From Ferruginibacter paludis (GTDB lineage: Bacteria > Bacteroidota > Bacteroidia > Chitinophagales > Chitinophagaceae): 64,000 bases of DNA. The notes beneath the pieces are model-generated. The model made no database searches, was not told the origin of the DNA, and saw only the letters and a program-made list of their open reading frames with translations. This document shows, piece after piece, positions 43,941 through 52,981 of the stretch (the first letter of the stretch is position 1; each line of letters begins with the position of its first letter). A program made the position numbers and the translations under genes. The DNA lies in contig NZ_JAUFQJ010000008.1 in NCBI RefSeq assembly GCF_030409685.1, positions 372,001-436,000 on the forward strand, in the 5' to 3' direction.

Positions 43941-45320
43941 CAAAGCCTTAATTACTTCTGATAAGAAAAAGTTGGGGTCTAAGTAATTTCCATGCTCAAA
44001 AGCAAACCGAACCACTACCAACTTTTTTGAAGGTATAACCCAAACATATTGTCCGTCAAAACCTTGACAGTAAATACAATCAGCAGGTACATTGGGGTAG
44101 TCTTTATTTGCAACATTATTTTTATCTGCTTCATTCGTCCACCACAAAGCTCCATATTTGCCATTTCTTTCGTTTTTTGCAGAAGAAGCTGTTGCAGTAA
44201 ATTTTACCCACCCTTCAGGTAAAATCCGTTCCCCATTCCAAACACCATCGTTTAAATATAACAAGCCAAACCTTGCCCAATCCCGCGCTGTTGAGTAACA
44301 GTAGGATGAACCAACAAATGTTCCACTTGCATCCACTTCCATTAAAGTGTTATTCATACCTATTTTATGAAACAGGTATTCATATGGAAACAGGTAATAG
44401 TCTTTGTCACCAACGGTTTTGCGTATAACATACGAAAGTATGTTTGCTGAGCCATCTGAGTAATTAAAAACTTCGCCGGGTTTATCTTTAAGTGATTTGT
44501 CAGCCGCAAATTCACTCATATTTCTTTCTTTAAATAGCATGTTGGTTAAATCACTTGGCCCAAAGGGGAACCACCAAAAACGCAATCCACTGCTCATGTG
44601 CATCAGGTCTGCAATTGTAATTTTATTTCTTTCGTCTTTTTGCCACTGGTCAATAGGTGCAGCCGCATTTATGTTTAACTTTCCCTGCTGCACTAAAATT
44701 CCAGTCATTGCATTAACTATTCCTTTGGTCATGGACCAACTTAGCTGTTTTGAATTAACAGAATAACCTTGTGCATATTTTTCTCCAACTATCTGGCCAT
44801 CGTAAACAACCAGTACTGCTCTTGTTTGTCTTTCCTGTTTATTGTCAGGCTCATCAAATGCAGCTTTGATGGCGGCATTTAATTGCACCTTGTTTACGCC
44901 TGCATTGACGCCGTCATTTGTACGATTGCCCTGTGGAAAAATTATTGTATCCTGGTTGAAAGATAAAGCACTGGTAATATTGATAGGCTGTTGCCTTAAT
45001 TCTGTTTCACTAATTCCACTAATTAATGTTGCACCCAAACCACTTCTATAAATAGCTTTTCTTTTAGCAAGTCCAAACACGGATACTGTTACAGAACTAT
45101 CCTTCCTATCTACTTTATAAGAACCGAGGTTGTATGGAAAAATACCTGTTTCATGCTTTGCGATGTCATCAGGTGTTCTTCCTGAAACAAAAACATCAGA
45201 ACACATTTCTTTTGCTACATGCCCGTTTACTATCGGAAGAAATTTCCATACATATACTACAAAACAAAAAAGCAATAACAGAAAAAAGTATTGTACGATT
45301 TTTTTTATCTTTTTTTTCAT
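43902..45320 (-). CDS. Membrane-anchored serine hydrolase (beta-lactamase/PBP-like)
   Basis: 472 residues with an N-terminal membrane anchor (9-29). The class C beta-lactamase-like catalytic domain has SMTK (S196, K199) as nucleophile motif and NYSDGS as the Tyr motif. A G-Q-Y-V-W-V-x-P segment in the last 60 residues belongs to the domain's closing strands. Members act as esterases or D-amino-acid peptidases; true beta-lactam hydrolysis is unlikely for this branch. The last 10-15 residues (around TPFGASGLHK) are encoded by repeat R1 copy B, so the original C-terminus appears to have been replaced. Confidence 0.85.
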   Translation of the reverse strand: MKKKIKKIVQYFFLLLLFCFVVYVWKFLPIVNGHVAKEMCSDVFVSGRTPDDIAKHETGIFPYNLGSYKVDRKDSSVTVSVFGLAKRKAIYRSGLGATLISGISETELRQQPINITSALSFNQDTIIFPQGNRTNDGVNAGVNKVQLNAAIKAAFDEPDNKQERQTRAVLVVYDGQIVGEKYAQGYSVNSKQLSWSMTKGIVNAMTGILVQQGKLNINAAAPIDQWQKDERNKITIADLMHMSSGLRFWWFPFGPSDLTNMLFKERNMSEFAADKSLKDKPGEVFNYSDGSANILSYVIRKTVGDKDYYLFPYEYLFHKIGMNNTLMEVDASGTFVGSSYCYSTARDWARFGLLYLNDGVWNGERILPEGWVKFTATASSAKNERNGKYGALWWTNEADKNNVANKDYPNVPADCIYCQGFDGQYVWVIPSKKLVVVRFAFEHGNYLDPNFFLSEVIKALPETPFGASGLHK

Positions 45321-45421
45321 TGCTTTCTATGACGGTGATAAATTTTTTCTGAAAGATGCAGGCTTGCCCTTTTTCCATAAATTTAGGCACGCCTGGCTTA
45401 AATTAAAATTTACATCCCGTT

Positions 45422-45640
45422 AGCACAAGCACTTCTTCAAACTGGCGAACGCTCGCACTGGCGCAAAGGTGTAGCGTTGGTAATGTTCGCCGGATATCCT
45501 TCTTTCCAGCAACGTCTCTCTCGGTGCCCTTGAAGCATAGCCGATGACGTTGTGCCGGCCTGAGTATTGTTCGTTGCTCCGTAGCACGCAACGTCCCTGG
45601 CCAACGCACTGGCTTGGGAGGAGACATTGCTGGGAAGGAG
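45422..45640 (+). repeat. R1-related repeat, short variant with inverted ends
   Basis: Left part as in R1 (CTTCTTCAAACTGGCGAACG; GGCGCAAAGGTGTAGCGTTG; GCCGGATATCC). The interior instead carries CTTTCCAGCAACGTCTC on the left and GAGACATTGCTGGGAAGGAG on the right, close to perfect inverted arms around about 100 bases. An R3 module follows directly at 45641. Confidence 0.55.
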
Positions 45641-45700
45641 GTCGCTGGGGACACCGACCTTTGAGGTTTAAGAGTTTTCACCAACCACGGAAGTAAAGTG
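45641..45700 (+). repeat. Copy of short dispersed repeat R3
   Basis: GTCGCTGGGGACACCGACCT, then AAGAGTTTTCACCAACCACG and GAAGTAAAG; compare 36391-36482 and 27951-28005. A weaker trace occurs at 48838-48870. Confidence 0.5.
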
Positions 45701-45805
45701 TAAAAAAAATGTATTAAGTAAATTATTGTTATCTTCAATTTCCACCGGTAATTAAAACCAAATTAATTTCAGTGTACCCGTTCTGCCATCCATAATACTT
45801 GTCAA

Positions 45806-48481
45806 ATGAAAGCAATTGCCCGACTACTCTTTAAAAAAAAAGTTTGCCTTCCCCTGCTGGCTGGGCTCTTCATTTTTGCCGGACATGAAATACTTCCACC
45901 AACTGACACATTGCAACAACTGGTAGATAATTATTACAACTTCTGTAAACAGTTTCCTCAACAAAAGATCCATATACATACTGACAAACCGTATTACTTC
46001 AGCGGCGACGATATGTTTGGTAAAATTTACCTGATCAATGAAGACCGGGCAGGGCTTGACAGCAACCGGAGCAAAAAAATATATGTTGAGTTAATCAATG
46101 ACGAAAATACCGTCGTTGAGAAGGCAATTGTAAATGGTATGTACAGCTCCCTCAATTTCAGTTTTCACTTAAATGATTCTATCCCTGAAGGAAATTATAC
46201 TTTAAGGGCCTACACTTTATGGATGACCGGCTTTAACAATGCGCAAAATATTTTTAGTAATTCGCTGTATATTTTTAATAAAAACAGCCTTATTCTTTCA
46301 GACCTCTCCTATCCTGATTCAACGCTTTCAACCGTGGCTGTTCAACTACAGGACACTGCAAAGAATGCTTATGCTAACCGGCATATCAGTTACCAGTTGC
46401 TGTATAAAGACCGCCTGGTTGAAAAAGCAGCCACCGTTACAAATGCCGGAGGTAAATTTTCTGTCAACCTGCATGCCATTGCTGTAGAAAACAGGAATGA
46501 TGCGATATTAAAAATTAACATCAACGGGCACCAGAAATTACTTCGCCTGCCTTCTTTTAACAGTAATATAGATGTACAATTTTTACCGGAAGGCGGCAAC
46601 CTGGTGAATGATATTGAAAACTATGTGGCATTGAAGGCCGTCGATCAGTATGGATACGGAACAGATGTGCAGGGTTATATAAAGGACAACAAAGGGAAGG
46701 CCGTTTGCAGTTTTAGCAGCACCCACCTCGGCATGGGCAAGTTTGAATTTGTTCCTGTAAGCGGTGTGTCGTACACGGCTTACATTCAAACAAAAAACGG
46801 CAAAATATTTACCGTTCCCCTTGCACCGGCTGATAACTATGCTTACCAGCTTACCGTTGCTAAAAGAAGCGATGATGCGTTGCATGTTCGTGTGGCGCTG
46901 GGCGACTCTTTGTATAAAAAGAATAAGGTAAGCTATCTCGTTGCAACCTCACGAAATAAAGTCTGTTTCACGAGCCGTGGCACTGATTTGTATGAGGCAA
47001 CTATTCCGTTGAACAATTTTCCGGAAGGCATTGCGCAATTAACCCTGTTTGATGAGGGCATGCAACCGGTAAGTGAACGATTGGTGTATGTACATCATCC
47101 CGGTGTAAAAGTCAGCATCACCGGCATCAGGGCTAACTACAAGGCAAGAGAAAAGGTAACACTGGGGCTGAAAGTAACAGATGCAACAGGTACGCCTTTA
47201 CAGGGGATGTATTCCATCGCCGTAACCGACGATAATATGGTAAAGCATAAGCTCAATGAAAGCAACATCAAAACACACCTGTTACTATCGCCTTACCTGA
47301 AAGGATATATTGAACAGCCGGGTTATTATTTCAATAATAATACTGCAGCCCAGCTGGATCTTGACCTGGTGATGTTAACCCATGGCTGGAGCAGGTTTAA
47401 CTGGAGCGATGTTAAAAGCAATGCCCGCATCAATGTAAAAGAAAAAGACAGCAGTCTTTCCATCAGTGGTACAATAACTACCGGCAAAAACGCCCCTGCG
47501 GCTCATTATGCCGTGATGCTTTTTTCCGCAACCGACAATGCGTTTATCGGCGTTGACACTACAGATCAACAGGGGCGGTTTCATTTCGCGGGGGTAGATT
47601 ACAGCGATTCCACGTCCTTTATTGTTCAAACAAAAAATCCGAAGGGAACAAATGAAAATGTAAATGTTATAATGGATGCCACCCATTTTCCGCTCACTTA
47701 TTTTGACAGGTCTTTTAACCCGCAGCCTTTTAACCCTGATCAGTTTGATGGGATCAATTTAGCCATGCGTGTCCGCTACGATTCTTTGCGGGATAAAGAA
47801 AAAGCACGCCTGTTACAGGAAGTGTTTGTGAACTCAAGAAAGAGAAAAGTAAACTATGATGAATCAAGAAGGGTAAGCATGGTATCGCACATTATCCCGT
47901 CTGACTTTATTGAAAAATATGGAAATTTCAGTCTGAGGGACGTCTTTTATTCTGTTCCGGGTGCCACTATAATGGATGGGCATATTAGTTTTTTTGGATG
48001 GAATAGTTTTAATTTTTCCGAACCTTTATATATTCTTGATGGAGTTGAAGTCAGTGATGCGTTGGGTGCTGTCAATCCATACGACATTGATTTTATTGAA
48101 GTATTAAGAGGTGGTGAAGCGGCCATCTATGGCGTAAGAGGGGGAAATGGGGTCATTTTGATCAATACAAAAAAAGGAAGCGATAGCAGGGTAAGGTTTG
48201 TTCAAAAAGGAATAAGTCCCTTACAGGTTGCCGGCTACCATGTTGAAAAGAATTTTTATGCTCCCAGGTATGAAACAGATGAAAGCAGGCAAGTTAAAAT
48301 AAAGGATGAAAGAACAACTATTTACTGGAACGGGAATGTACATACAGATGAAACAGCGCCCGCTAACATTAGCTTTTATACCGCAGACCTGCCCACCAGT
48401 TATACGCTTACCATAGAAGGGATTGCAGCAAGCGGAGCACTGGTGCATGAAACAATTTCGCTTAAGAGAACAGGACAATAA
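45806..48481 (+). CDS. MG2-like and TonB-plug domain surface protein
   Basis: 891 residues with an N-terminal signal/anchor (7-27). Residues about 50-150 begin FPQQKIHIHTDKPYYFSGDD, the start of an alpha-2-macroglobulin MG2-like domain common in Bacteroidota. Further beta-sandwich regions follow. Near 740-800 is a TonB-dependent receptor plug segment: YILDGVEVSDALGAVNPYDI, then FIEVLRGGEAAIYGVRGGNG and VILINTKKG. No transmembrane barrel follows, so it is not a transporter by itself. Probably a periplasmic or outer-membrane accessory protein of unknown function. Single gene. Confidence 0.85.
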   Translation: MKAIARLLFKKKVCLPLLAGLFIFAGHEILPPTDTLQQLVDNYYNFCKQFPQQKIHIHTDKPYYFSGDDMFGKIYLINEDRAGLDSNRSKKIYVELINDENTVVEKAIVNGMYSSLNFSFHLNDSIPEGNYTLRAYTLWMTGFNNAQNIFSNSLYIFNKNSLILSDLSYPDSTLSTVAVQLQDTAKNAYANRHISYQLLYKDRLVEKAATVTNAGGKFSVNLHAIAVENRNDAILKININGHQKLLRLPSFNSNIDVQFLPEGGNLVNDIENYVALKAVDQYGYGTDVQGYIKDNKGKAVCSFSSTHLGMGKFEFVPVSGVSYTAYIQTKNGKIFTVPLAPADNYAYQLTVAKRSDDALHVRVALGDSLYKKNKVSYLVATSRNKVCFTSRGTDLYEATIPLNNFPEGIAQLTLFDEGMQPVSERLVYVHHPGVKVSITGIRANYKAREKVTLGLKVTDATGTPLQGMYSIAVTDDNMVKHKLNESNIKTHLLLSPYLKGYIEQPGYYFNNNTAAQLDLDLVMLTHGWSRFNWSDVKSNARINVKEKDSSLSISGTITTGKNAPAAHYAVMLFSATDNAFIGVDTTDQQGRFHFAGVDYSDSTSFIVQTKNPKGTNENVNVIMDATHFPLTYFDRSFNPQPFNPDQFDGINLAMRVRYDSLRDKEKARLLQEVFVNSRKRKVNYDESRRVSMVSHIIPSDFIEKYGNFSLRDVFYSVPGATIMDGHISFFGWNSFNFSEPLYILDGVEVSDALGAVNPYDIDFIEVLRGGEAAIYGVRGGNGVILINTKKGSDSRVRFVQKGISPLQVAGYHVEKNFYAPRYETDESRQVKIKDERTTIYWNGNVHTDETAPANISFYTADLPTSYTLTIEGIAASGALVHETISLKRTGQ

Positions 48482-48545
48482 GGATTTGCCAGGTGGGGAA
48501 AGGACGGGCAAATTCCTGCAACCAGGATCTTATTATCGCCCACTA

Positions 48546-48832
48546 TTGTTGCAAGCTCCTCGTCAAACTGGTTAAGATTTATATTAGCGCAAGGCTGAAG
48601 CGTTGGTAATGTGCGCCGGACATCCTTGTGCCGTTGCCGGCTCTGCGAAGTAACACTTGCCAATAAATCACGGGCTTACTATTTTTGATTGGCTGCTATT
48701 ATGATTGCCGCAATGAGTGCATTATTATTGTTAGTGCATTTGTTGTCTGGCACAAGGATAGCAAATGCTCCTGCCCCCAACTACACCCTGTGCCAACGCT
48801 GACTTCACTTTAGTAGAACGCTGATGCACTCC
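48546..48832 (+). repeat. Dispersed MITE-like repeat R1, copy C
   Basis: TTGCAAGCTCCTCGTCAAAC at the left, then AGCGCAAGGCTGAAGCGTTG, CATCCTTGTGCCGTTGCCGG, the central AATAAATCACGGGCTTACTA and TTATTGTTAGTGCATTTGTT, GGCACAAGGATAGC and the right end TGTGCCAACGCTGACTTCAC. Confidence 0.75.
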
Positions 48833-48964
48833 TTCGCCTATTGAGAGTGTACACCCGACCACAGAAGCAGACAACCTTTGTTTGTTACGGAGTTGTTATT
48901 GGTTCAACCTATTTGTCTCTTTAGCAAACCAATTTATATTTTTAGCTGTAAATTAAATTGCCAT

Positions 48965-49075
48965 ATGCAACAAGATTCAATAAAACTCACCATTTTAAAA
49001 TGGGTTGTTAAAACGGCAGTAATTTCCCTTGCACTCTTTGCCGGTTATTTTGCTTATAACATGGCTGGCAGATAA
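48965..49075 (+). CDS. Possible 36-residue single-pass membrane peptide
   Basis: An ATG at 48965 opens a 36-codon frame: a polar start, then one hydrophobic helix (TAVISLALFAGYFAYNMAG). It is preceded by A/T-rich sequence typical of promoters here. There is no recognisable homology, and an open frame of this length can arise by chance, but the neat single-helix pattern makes a small membrane protein plausible. Confidence 0.35.
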   Translation: MQQDSIKLTILKWVVKTAVISLALFAGYFAYNMAGR

Positions 49076-49240
49076 CTGCCAGACAATAAATTGCAGGAAG
49101 TGCAAAAATACAAATCCGTGATTTGCAGAATGGAACATCCCGATAAAAAATAGTAAAAAGGGGAAGAGAGTAATAGACTACAAAATTATCCCCTGGTCTG
49201 AAATTGTAATAATGGTATTAAAATTCTTTAGTTAATAATA

Positions 49241-50254
49241 ATGCATTATTTCAGGAAGATTTCTTTTATTTCAGTATTAATTATTGGTTGGGAACTTGCA
49301 TCAAGTGGAAATTCAGATCGTATACCTGGTTATCGAAGGAAACAACAATGGAAGGTAGTTTTTTATATACTATTGAACCCGCGTTTTGCGGGTAATTGGT
49401 TCAATTATTTTAGATCCCAAAAGTTTAATTACATATCCTCAAACCGTCCCCGTCTTTACGTTAAACCATTTAGACCTTATATCTCGACAAAATGGAATAA
49501 AAAACGAAAAGTAAAAGTAATACTGGATACCTATCGTTTTATAGAAAATAAGGTAACGGCATTTAAACAATTTCTTACTTATAAAGAAGGGATTGTTATT
49601 GCTAAGCTGATATTACATAATAAATATGAAGGAGTTGTAAAACTAAGCTATAATGATGGTATCCGGAATGAAGGAGAACTGGCATTATCGTTTGAATGTG
49701 ATCAGCTTGGTGGAAAAATTACAACTGTGGTTTTTTCTATAGAAGAAGTAGTGAAGGGGCAATGGGTAGGTGTAATTGGTTGTGTTCAGGGACATAAAAA
49801 TAAAAAAATACAAAATGCATTTAAAGTAACACAAAAATTGTTATACGGATTGCGACCAAATTCACTGATCGTTTATGCAGCACAGGAATTGATAAGAAAT
49901 ATAGGTTGCAGTGCAATTTATGGGGTAGGCAATTCCATTCATATATCAAACAGAAGGCATGCCATCAATTTTCCGTGGGTGCAAAATATAACGTTCGATT
50001 ATGATAAATTTTGGTGTGAAGTTGGAGGAAAAAGCACAAATGATAATTGGTTTGAGATACCATTAATACCGGTTCGAAAAAATGTTCAGGAAATAAAATC
50101 TCATAAACGCTCCATGTATGCTAAGCGATATGAAATGCTTGATACCCTTTCGATAGAGATTTCTAATTCTGCTTCCGTCGTTGGTACATCTCCCATCGCC
50201 GAAAACCTTTTCTTCCCATGGTCCGCTGCCACCACCGACCACGACCTTCTTTAG
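49241..50254 (+). CDS. VirK/YbjX family (DUF535) protein
   Basis: 337 residues. The DUF535 pattern is clear: GVVKLSYNDGIRNEGELALSF, VGVIGCVQGHKNKKIQNAFK, KLLYGLRPNSLIVYAAQELI, AIYGVGNSIHISN and FWCEVGG, then KRSMYAKRYEML. Relatives VirK and YbjX of enterobacteria affect outer-membrane protein export and resistance to envelope-acting peptides, but their biochemistry is unknown. The C-terminal tail after residue 308 is low in similarity and lies close to repeat R1 copy D, so it may be altered. Confidence 0.85.
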   Translation: MHYFRKISFISVLIIGWELASSGNSDRIPGYRRKQQWKVVFYILLNPRFAGNWFNYFRSQKFNYISSNRPRLYVKPFRPYISTKWNKKRKVKVILDTYRFIENKVTAFKQFLTYKEGIVIAKLILHNKYEGVVKLSYNDGIRNEGELALSFECDQLGGKITTVVFSIEEVVKGQWVGVIGCVQGHKNKKIQNAFKVTQKLLYGLRPNSLIVYAAQELIRNIGCSAIYGVGNSIHISNRRHAINFPWVQNITFDYDKFWCEVGGKSTNDNWFEIPLIPVRKNVQEIKSHKRSMYAKRYEMLDTLSIEISNSASVVGTSPIAENLFFPWSAATTDHDLL

Positions 50255-50285
50255 AATACCTCGCCGAAATGTATATGCATTCCAA

Positions 50286-50540
50286 TTTGGCGCAAGGGCT
50301 TACCGTTGGTAATGAGCGCCGGATATCCTTGTGCTGTTGCCGGCTCTGCAAAGTAACACTTCCCAATAATTTATATGCTTACTATTTTTGATGGCGCAGC
50401 TATTATGATTGGGGCAAAGGGTACATTATTATTGTTAGCGCATTTGTTGTCTGGCACAAGGATCGCCAACGCTCCGTCCCTGCCCTACACCCTTGCGCCA
50501 AAGCAGACTTCACTTCAATAGAACGCCTGAACCAAGGGGG
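50286..50540 (+). repeat. Dispersed MITE-like repeat R1, copy D
   Basis: Shows the inverted ends well: TTTGGCGCAAGGGCTTACCG on the left and CTACACCCTTGCGCCAAAGC on the right; inner arms GGATATCCTTGTGC and GGCACAAGGATCGCC. It ends with GCCTGAACCAAGGGGG and is followed directly by an R2 copy. Confidence 0.8.
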
Positions 50541-50545
50541 GGCAC

Positions 50546-50735
50546 AGCTTAAGCCGGCAGTAGACATTTACTTTCCGTGAAGGCCGACGCCGGAAAAACT
50601 GCTTTCGAAAGCGGTCATGCTCAATATATCAAGCGTGACCACAAACTGTTTGCAACTCTTTTCTGCTCCGTGTTTTCACCATCGCAGCATTATAATTATT
50701 ATTTGCTTCTGTGAAAACGCCGCCGGACTCAAGAC
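50546..50735 (+). repeat. Copy of dispersed repeat R2
   Basis: AGCTTAAGCCGGCAGTAGAC, then CGACGCCGGAAAAACTGCTT, AAGCGTGACCACAAACTGTT, TATAATTATTATTTGCTTCT and GTGAAAACGCCGCCGGACTC. It parallels 36203-36385 over nearly its full length. It abuts the 3' end of the YcxB-like gene. Confidence 0.65.
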
Positions 50736-51218
50736 TCACAAGTTATTTATAACCTGGTTATCGGTTAGTATATTCTTCAATTTTGTTAAGTCGTCACCTG
50801 CGATGTTATTGATGGGAATTGCATTTGCAATTTGCCGGGTTTGCCAAATCAGCAGCCACTTGTTTGTTTTTGCAACTTTGTAAACCTTGTTCCAGGAAAG
50901 TTCGCTTTTAAATGATTCTCCCGTTACGACTAAATCATTTTGCATGAAGTTGTATTCAATGCTTTCATTCATTCTTTTATTATTTCTATACCCCCTTTTG
51001 ATACTGAAATAAAATACGGCAGGAAAAATCCCCAATATGATTATTGGAGGCAATACATTTGCTATAACCAACCCGCTTCTTACAATGCCGGAAATAATGT
51101 TTATTAAAATAACCACACAAGCAATGCCCAAAAAATTTCGCGTATAGGATCTGGCAAAAAGAATAGCAATGCTTGCGTTAATATAGTCTTTCTCAGATAG
51201 TTTCGTTTTTACAATCAC
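50736..51218 (-). CDS. YcxB-like family membrane protein
   Basis: 160 residues: a short N-terminal domain, two hydrophobic helices (30-50 and 58-75) and a C-terminal beta-rich domain with SIEYNFMQNDLVVTGESFKS and ELSWNKVYKVAKTNKWLLIW. This is the layout of the YcxB-like family (PF14317-type), in which the cytoplasmic domain resembles a PH fold. No function is established. Single gene between repeats. Confidence 0.75.
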   Translation of the reverse strand: MIVKTKLSEKDYINASIAILFARSYTRNFLGIACVVILINIISGIVRSGLVIANVLPPIIILGIFPAVFYFSIKRGYRNNKRMNESIEYNFMQNDLVVTGESFKSELSWNKVYKVAKTNKWLLIWQTRQIANAIPINNIAGDDLTKLKNILTDNQVINNL

Positions 51219-51342
51219 TGTTTTGATGTTCTGTTAGCTGGTTAAAATTTTACGCCTTTAGCGCAAAGGCTTAGCATTGTTGAGCTTATTTCATTTCGTT
51301 CCATTGACACACTCCTTCGACTGCTGAAAAGAAATGACACTA

Positions 51343-52602
51343 TTAAGGGCAGGTTGAAGCATCATAATCGTTATTGACAAGACCGTTAGCATTAAACAAG
51401 CGTACACTCAATGCAGCACCACGATCTATTTTTGCCTGTTTAATCCCTGGCGTACATGCAAATGTGTCATACACACGCAAGTCAATTAATTTAGGGTAGC
51501 TATTGGGAGCTGTACTAAACGTCAATGAAGACAGGACATTCGAATAGCAGGAAAAAGCAACAAGCTGTGAAAGCTGTTGTACATCAAGACTGGTAAAGTT
51601 GTTATTGATGCACATTAAAGTTTGCATTTTCGTAAAACTTGTTACATTAAGAGAAGACAATGGGTTCGAGGAGCAATCTAAATATCCTAAATCTATTAAG
51701 CCAGAGAGGTCGATAAGAGATACCTGGTTGTTACTAAAAGTCAAAGACCTCAGCTTTGTTAAACCAGTTACATTGAGCGCAGTTAGTTGATTTGCATCGC
51801 AGAAAAGTGCGCTTAAATTATTTAACCCCTGCACATCCAAAGATGGCAGCTTATTATTACCACAGCCAAGCAAGAACAAGTTAGAAAGACCCGTAAGATT
51901 TAACGACCCTATCTGATTGAATGAACAATCCAGCCATTTCAAACTCGTCATTCCGCTGACATCAAGACTGGTTAAAGTATTGGCCTGGCAATACAATGTG
52001 TCGATGTTTTTCAGATATTTAATTCCCTCCAGACTTTGCAGCATCAGGTTCCCCAGCGACAAAGTACCTGAGCTTTGGGAAGTGGTAACATTGAGAATTT
52101 CGCCGGTAAAATGAAGTGTGCTTATTTTTTTTAATTCTGTTCTTAAATTGTTATCGGGAACGTTCGGGGCTACCTGAACTTTTATTTCTGGTGTTACTGC
52201 TGACGGGTTATTATTAGCCCCGGCTGGTACTGCTCCAGTTATTCTATAATTGCCTGGAACGGTAAAATTAATTTGGTTACCTGAAATAGAATAGGATGAC
52301 AAAGGCACTGCAGAACCATCCGGATTGACTACAGTGTACTCCAGTTTAGTATTATAATTTGCCGGGTTAGTAGTAACGCTAAAATTAACGGTTAGCGGCG
52401 TGCTAACATCAGGAATAAGACCTACAGAATAACCCTCAGTCTTACCATTAAAAGATTCTTTAAATAATTTTGTTTTTGTAGTATCAATACTAAATAAACT
52501 GACACCAACCTCATCCTTAGATACAGCAACGTCATTTTTTTTACCGCAGGAAACAAGCAGACCAGTAAACGCAAGCAATAAAGCCGGAACAAAAGTTTTC
52601 AT
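51343..52602 (-). CDS. Leucine-rich-repeat lipoprotein
   Basis: 419 residues from the ATG at 52602, chosen because it begins a lipoprotein signal ending LLVSC (C19). The longer frame to 52719 reads into repeat R1. Residues about 60-160 form a beta-sandwich; from about 190 to 390 there are some nine repeats of about 21 residues, of the form L-x-x-L-D-V-x-G-L-x-x-L-x-x-L-x-C-x-x-N, like internalin-type LRRs of Bacteroidota. Probably a surface-exposed binding protein. Single gene. Confidence 0.85.
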   Translation of the reverse strand: MKTFVPALLLAFTGLLVSCGKKNDVAVSKDEVGVSLFSIDTTKTKLFKESFNGKTEGYSVGLIPDVSTPLTVNFSVTTNPANYNTKLEYTVVNPDGSAVPLSSYSISGNQINFTVPGNYRITGAVPAGANNNPSAVTPEIKVQVAPNVPDNNLRTELKKISTLHFTGEILNVTTSQSSGTLSLGNLMLQSLEGIKYLKNIDTLYCQANTLTSLDVSGMTSLKWLDCSFNQIGSLNLTGLSNLFLLGCGNNKLPSLDVQGLNNLSALFCDANQLTALNVTGLTKLRSLTFSNNQVSLIDLSGLIDLGYLDCSSNPLSSLNVTSFTKMQTLMCINNNFTSLDVQQLSQLVAFSCYSNVLSSLTFSTAPNSYPKLIDLRVYDTFACTPGIKQAKIDRGAALSVRLFNANGLVNNDYDASTCP

Positions 52603-52672
52603 ATGTTTTGGTTTAAGAAAAAGCAAGATACGTAATTCAGTAAACGGCTCAATAAAAAAATTATCTCTCATT

Positions 52673-52975
52673 TGGCGCAAGCATCTCTTCAAACAGTTGA
52701 ACACTTGCATTTGGCGCAAGGGTGTAGCGTTGGCAATGTGCGCCGGCTATCCTTCTGCCGTTGCAGGCTCTGCAAAGTAACATTTCCCAATAATTAACAG
52801 GCTTGCTATTTTATTTGCGCTGCTTTTATGATTGCCGCAGTGGGTGCATTATTATTGTTAGCGCATTTGTTGTCTGGCACAAGCATGGCCTGCTCACAAT
52901 ACCTTTGCTACCAAGCTTGCGCCAATGCAAAAGCCCGCTGATTTGAAAGAATGAGCCTGGATCAAATGGGGCTGT
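52673..52975 (+). repeat. Dispersed MITE-like repeat R1, copy E
   Basis: Left end GGCGCAAGCATCTCTTCAAA, then TTGGCGCAAGGGTGTAGCGT and TGGCAATGTGCGCCGGCTAT; centre TTATTATTGTTAGCGCATTT; inner right arm GGCACAAGCATGGCC; end GAGCCTGGATCAAATGGGG. Closest to copy F; both lost part of the right arm. Confidence 0.75.
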
Positions 52976-52981
52976 TTTTCC

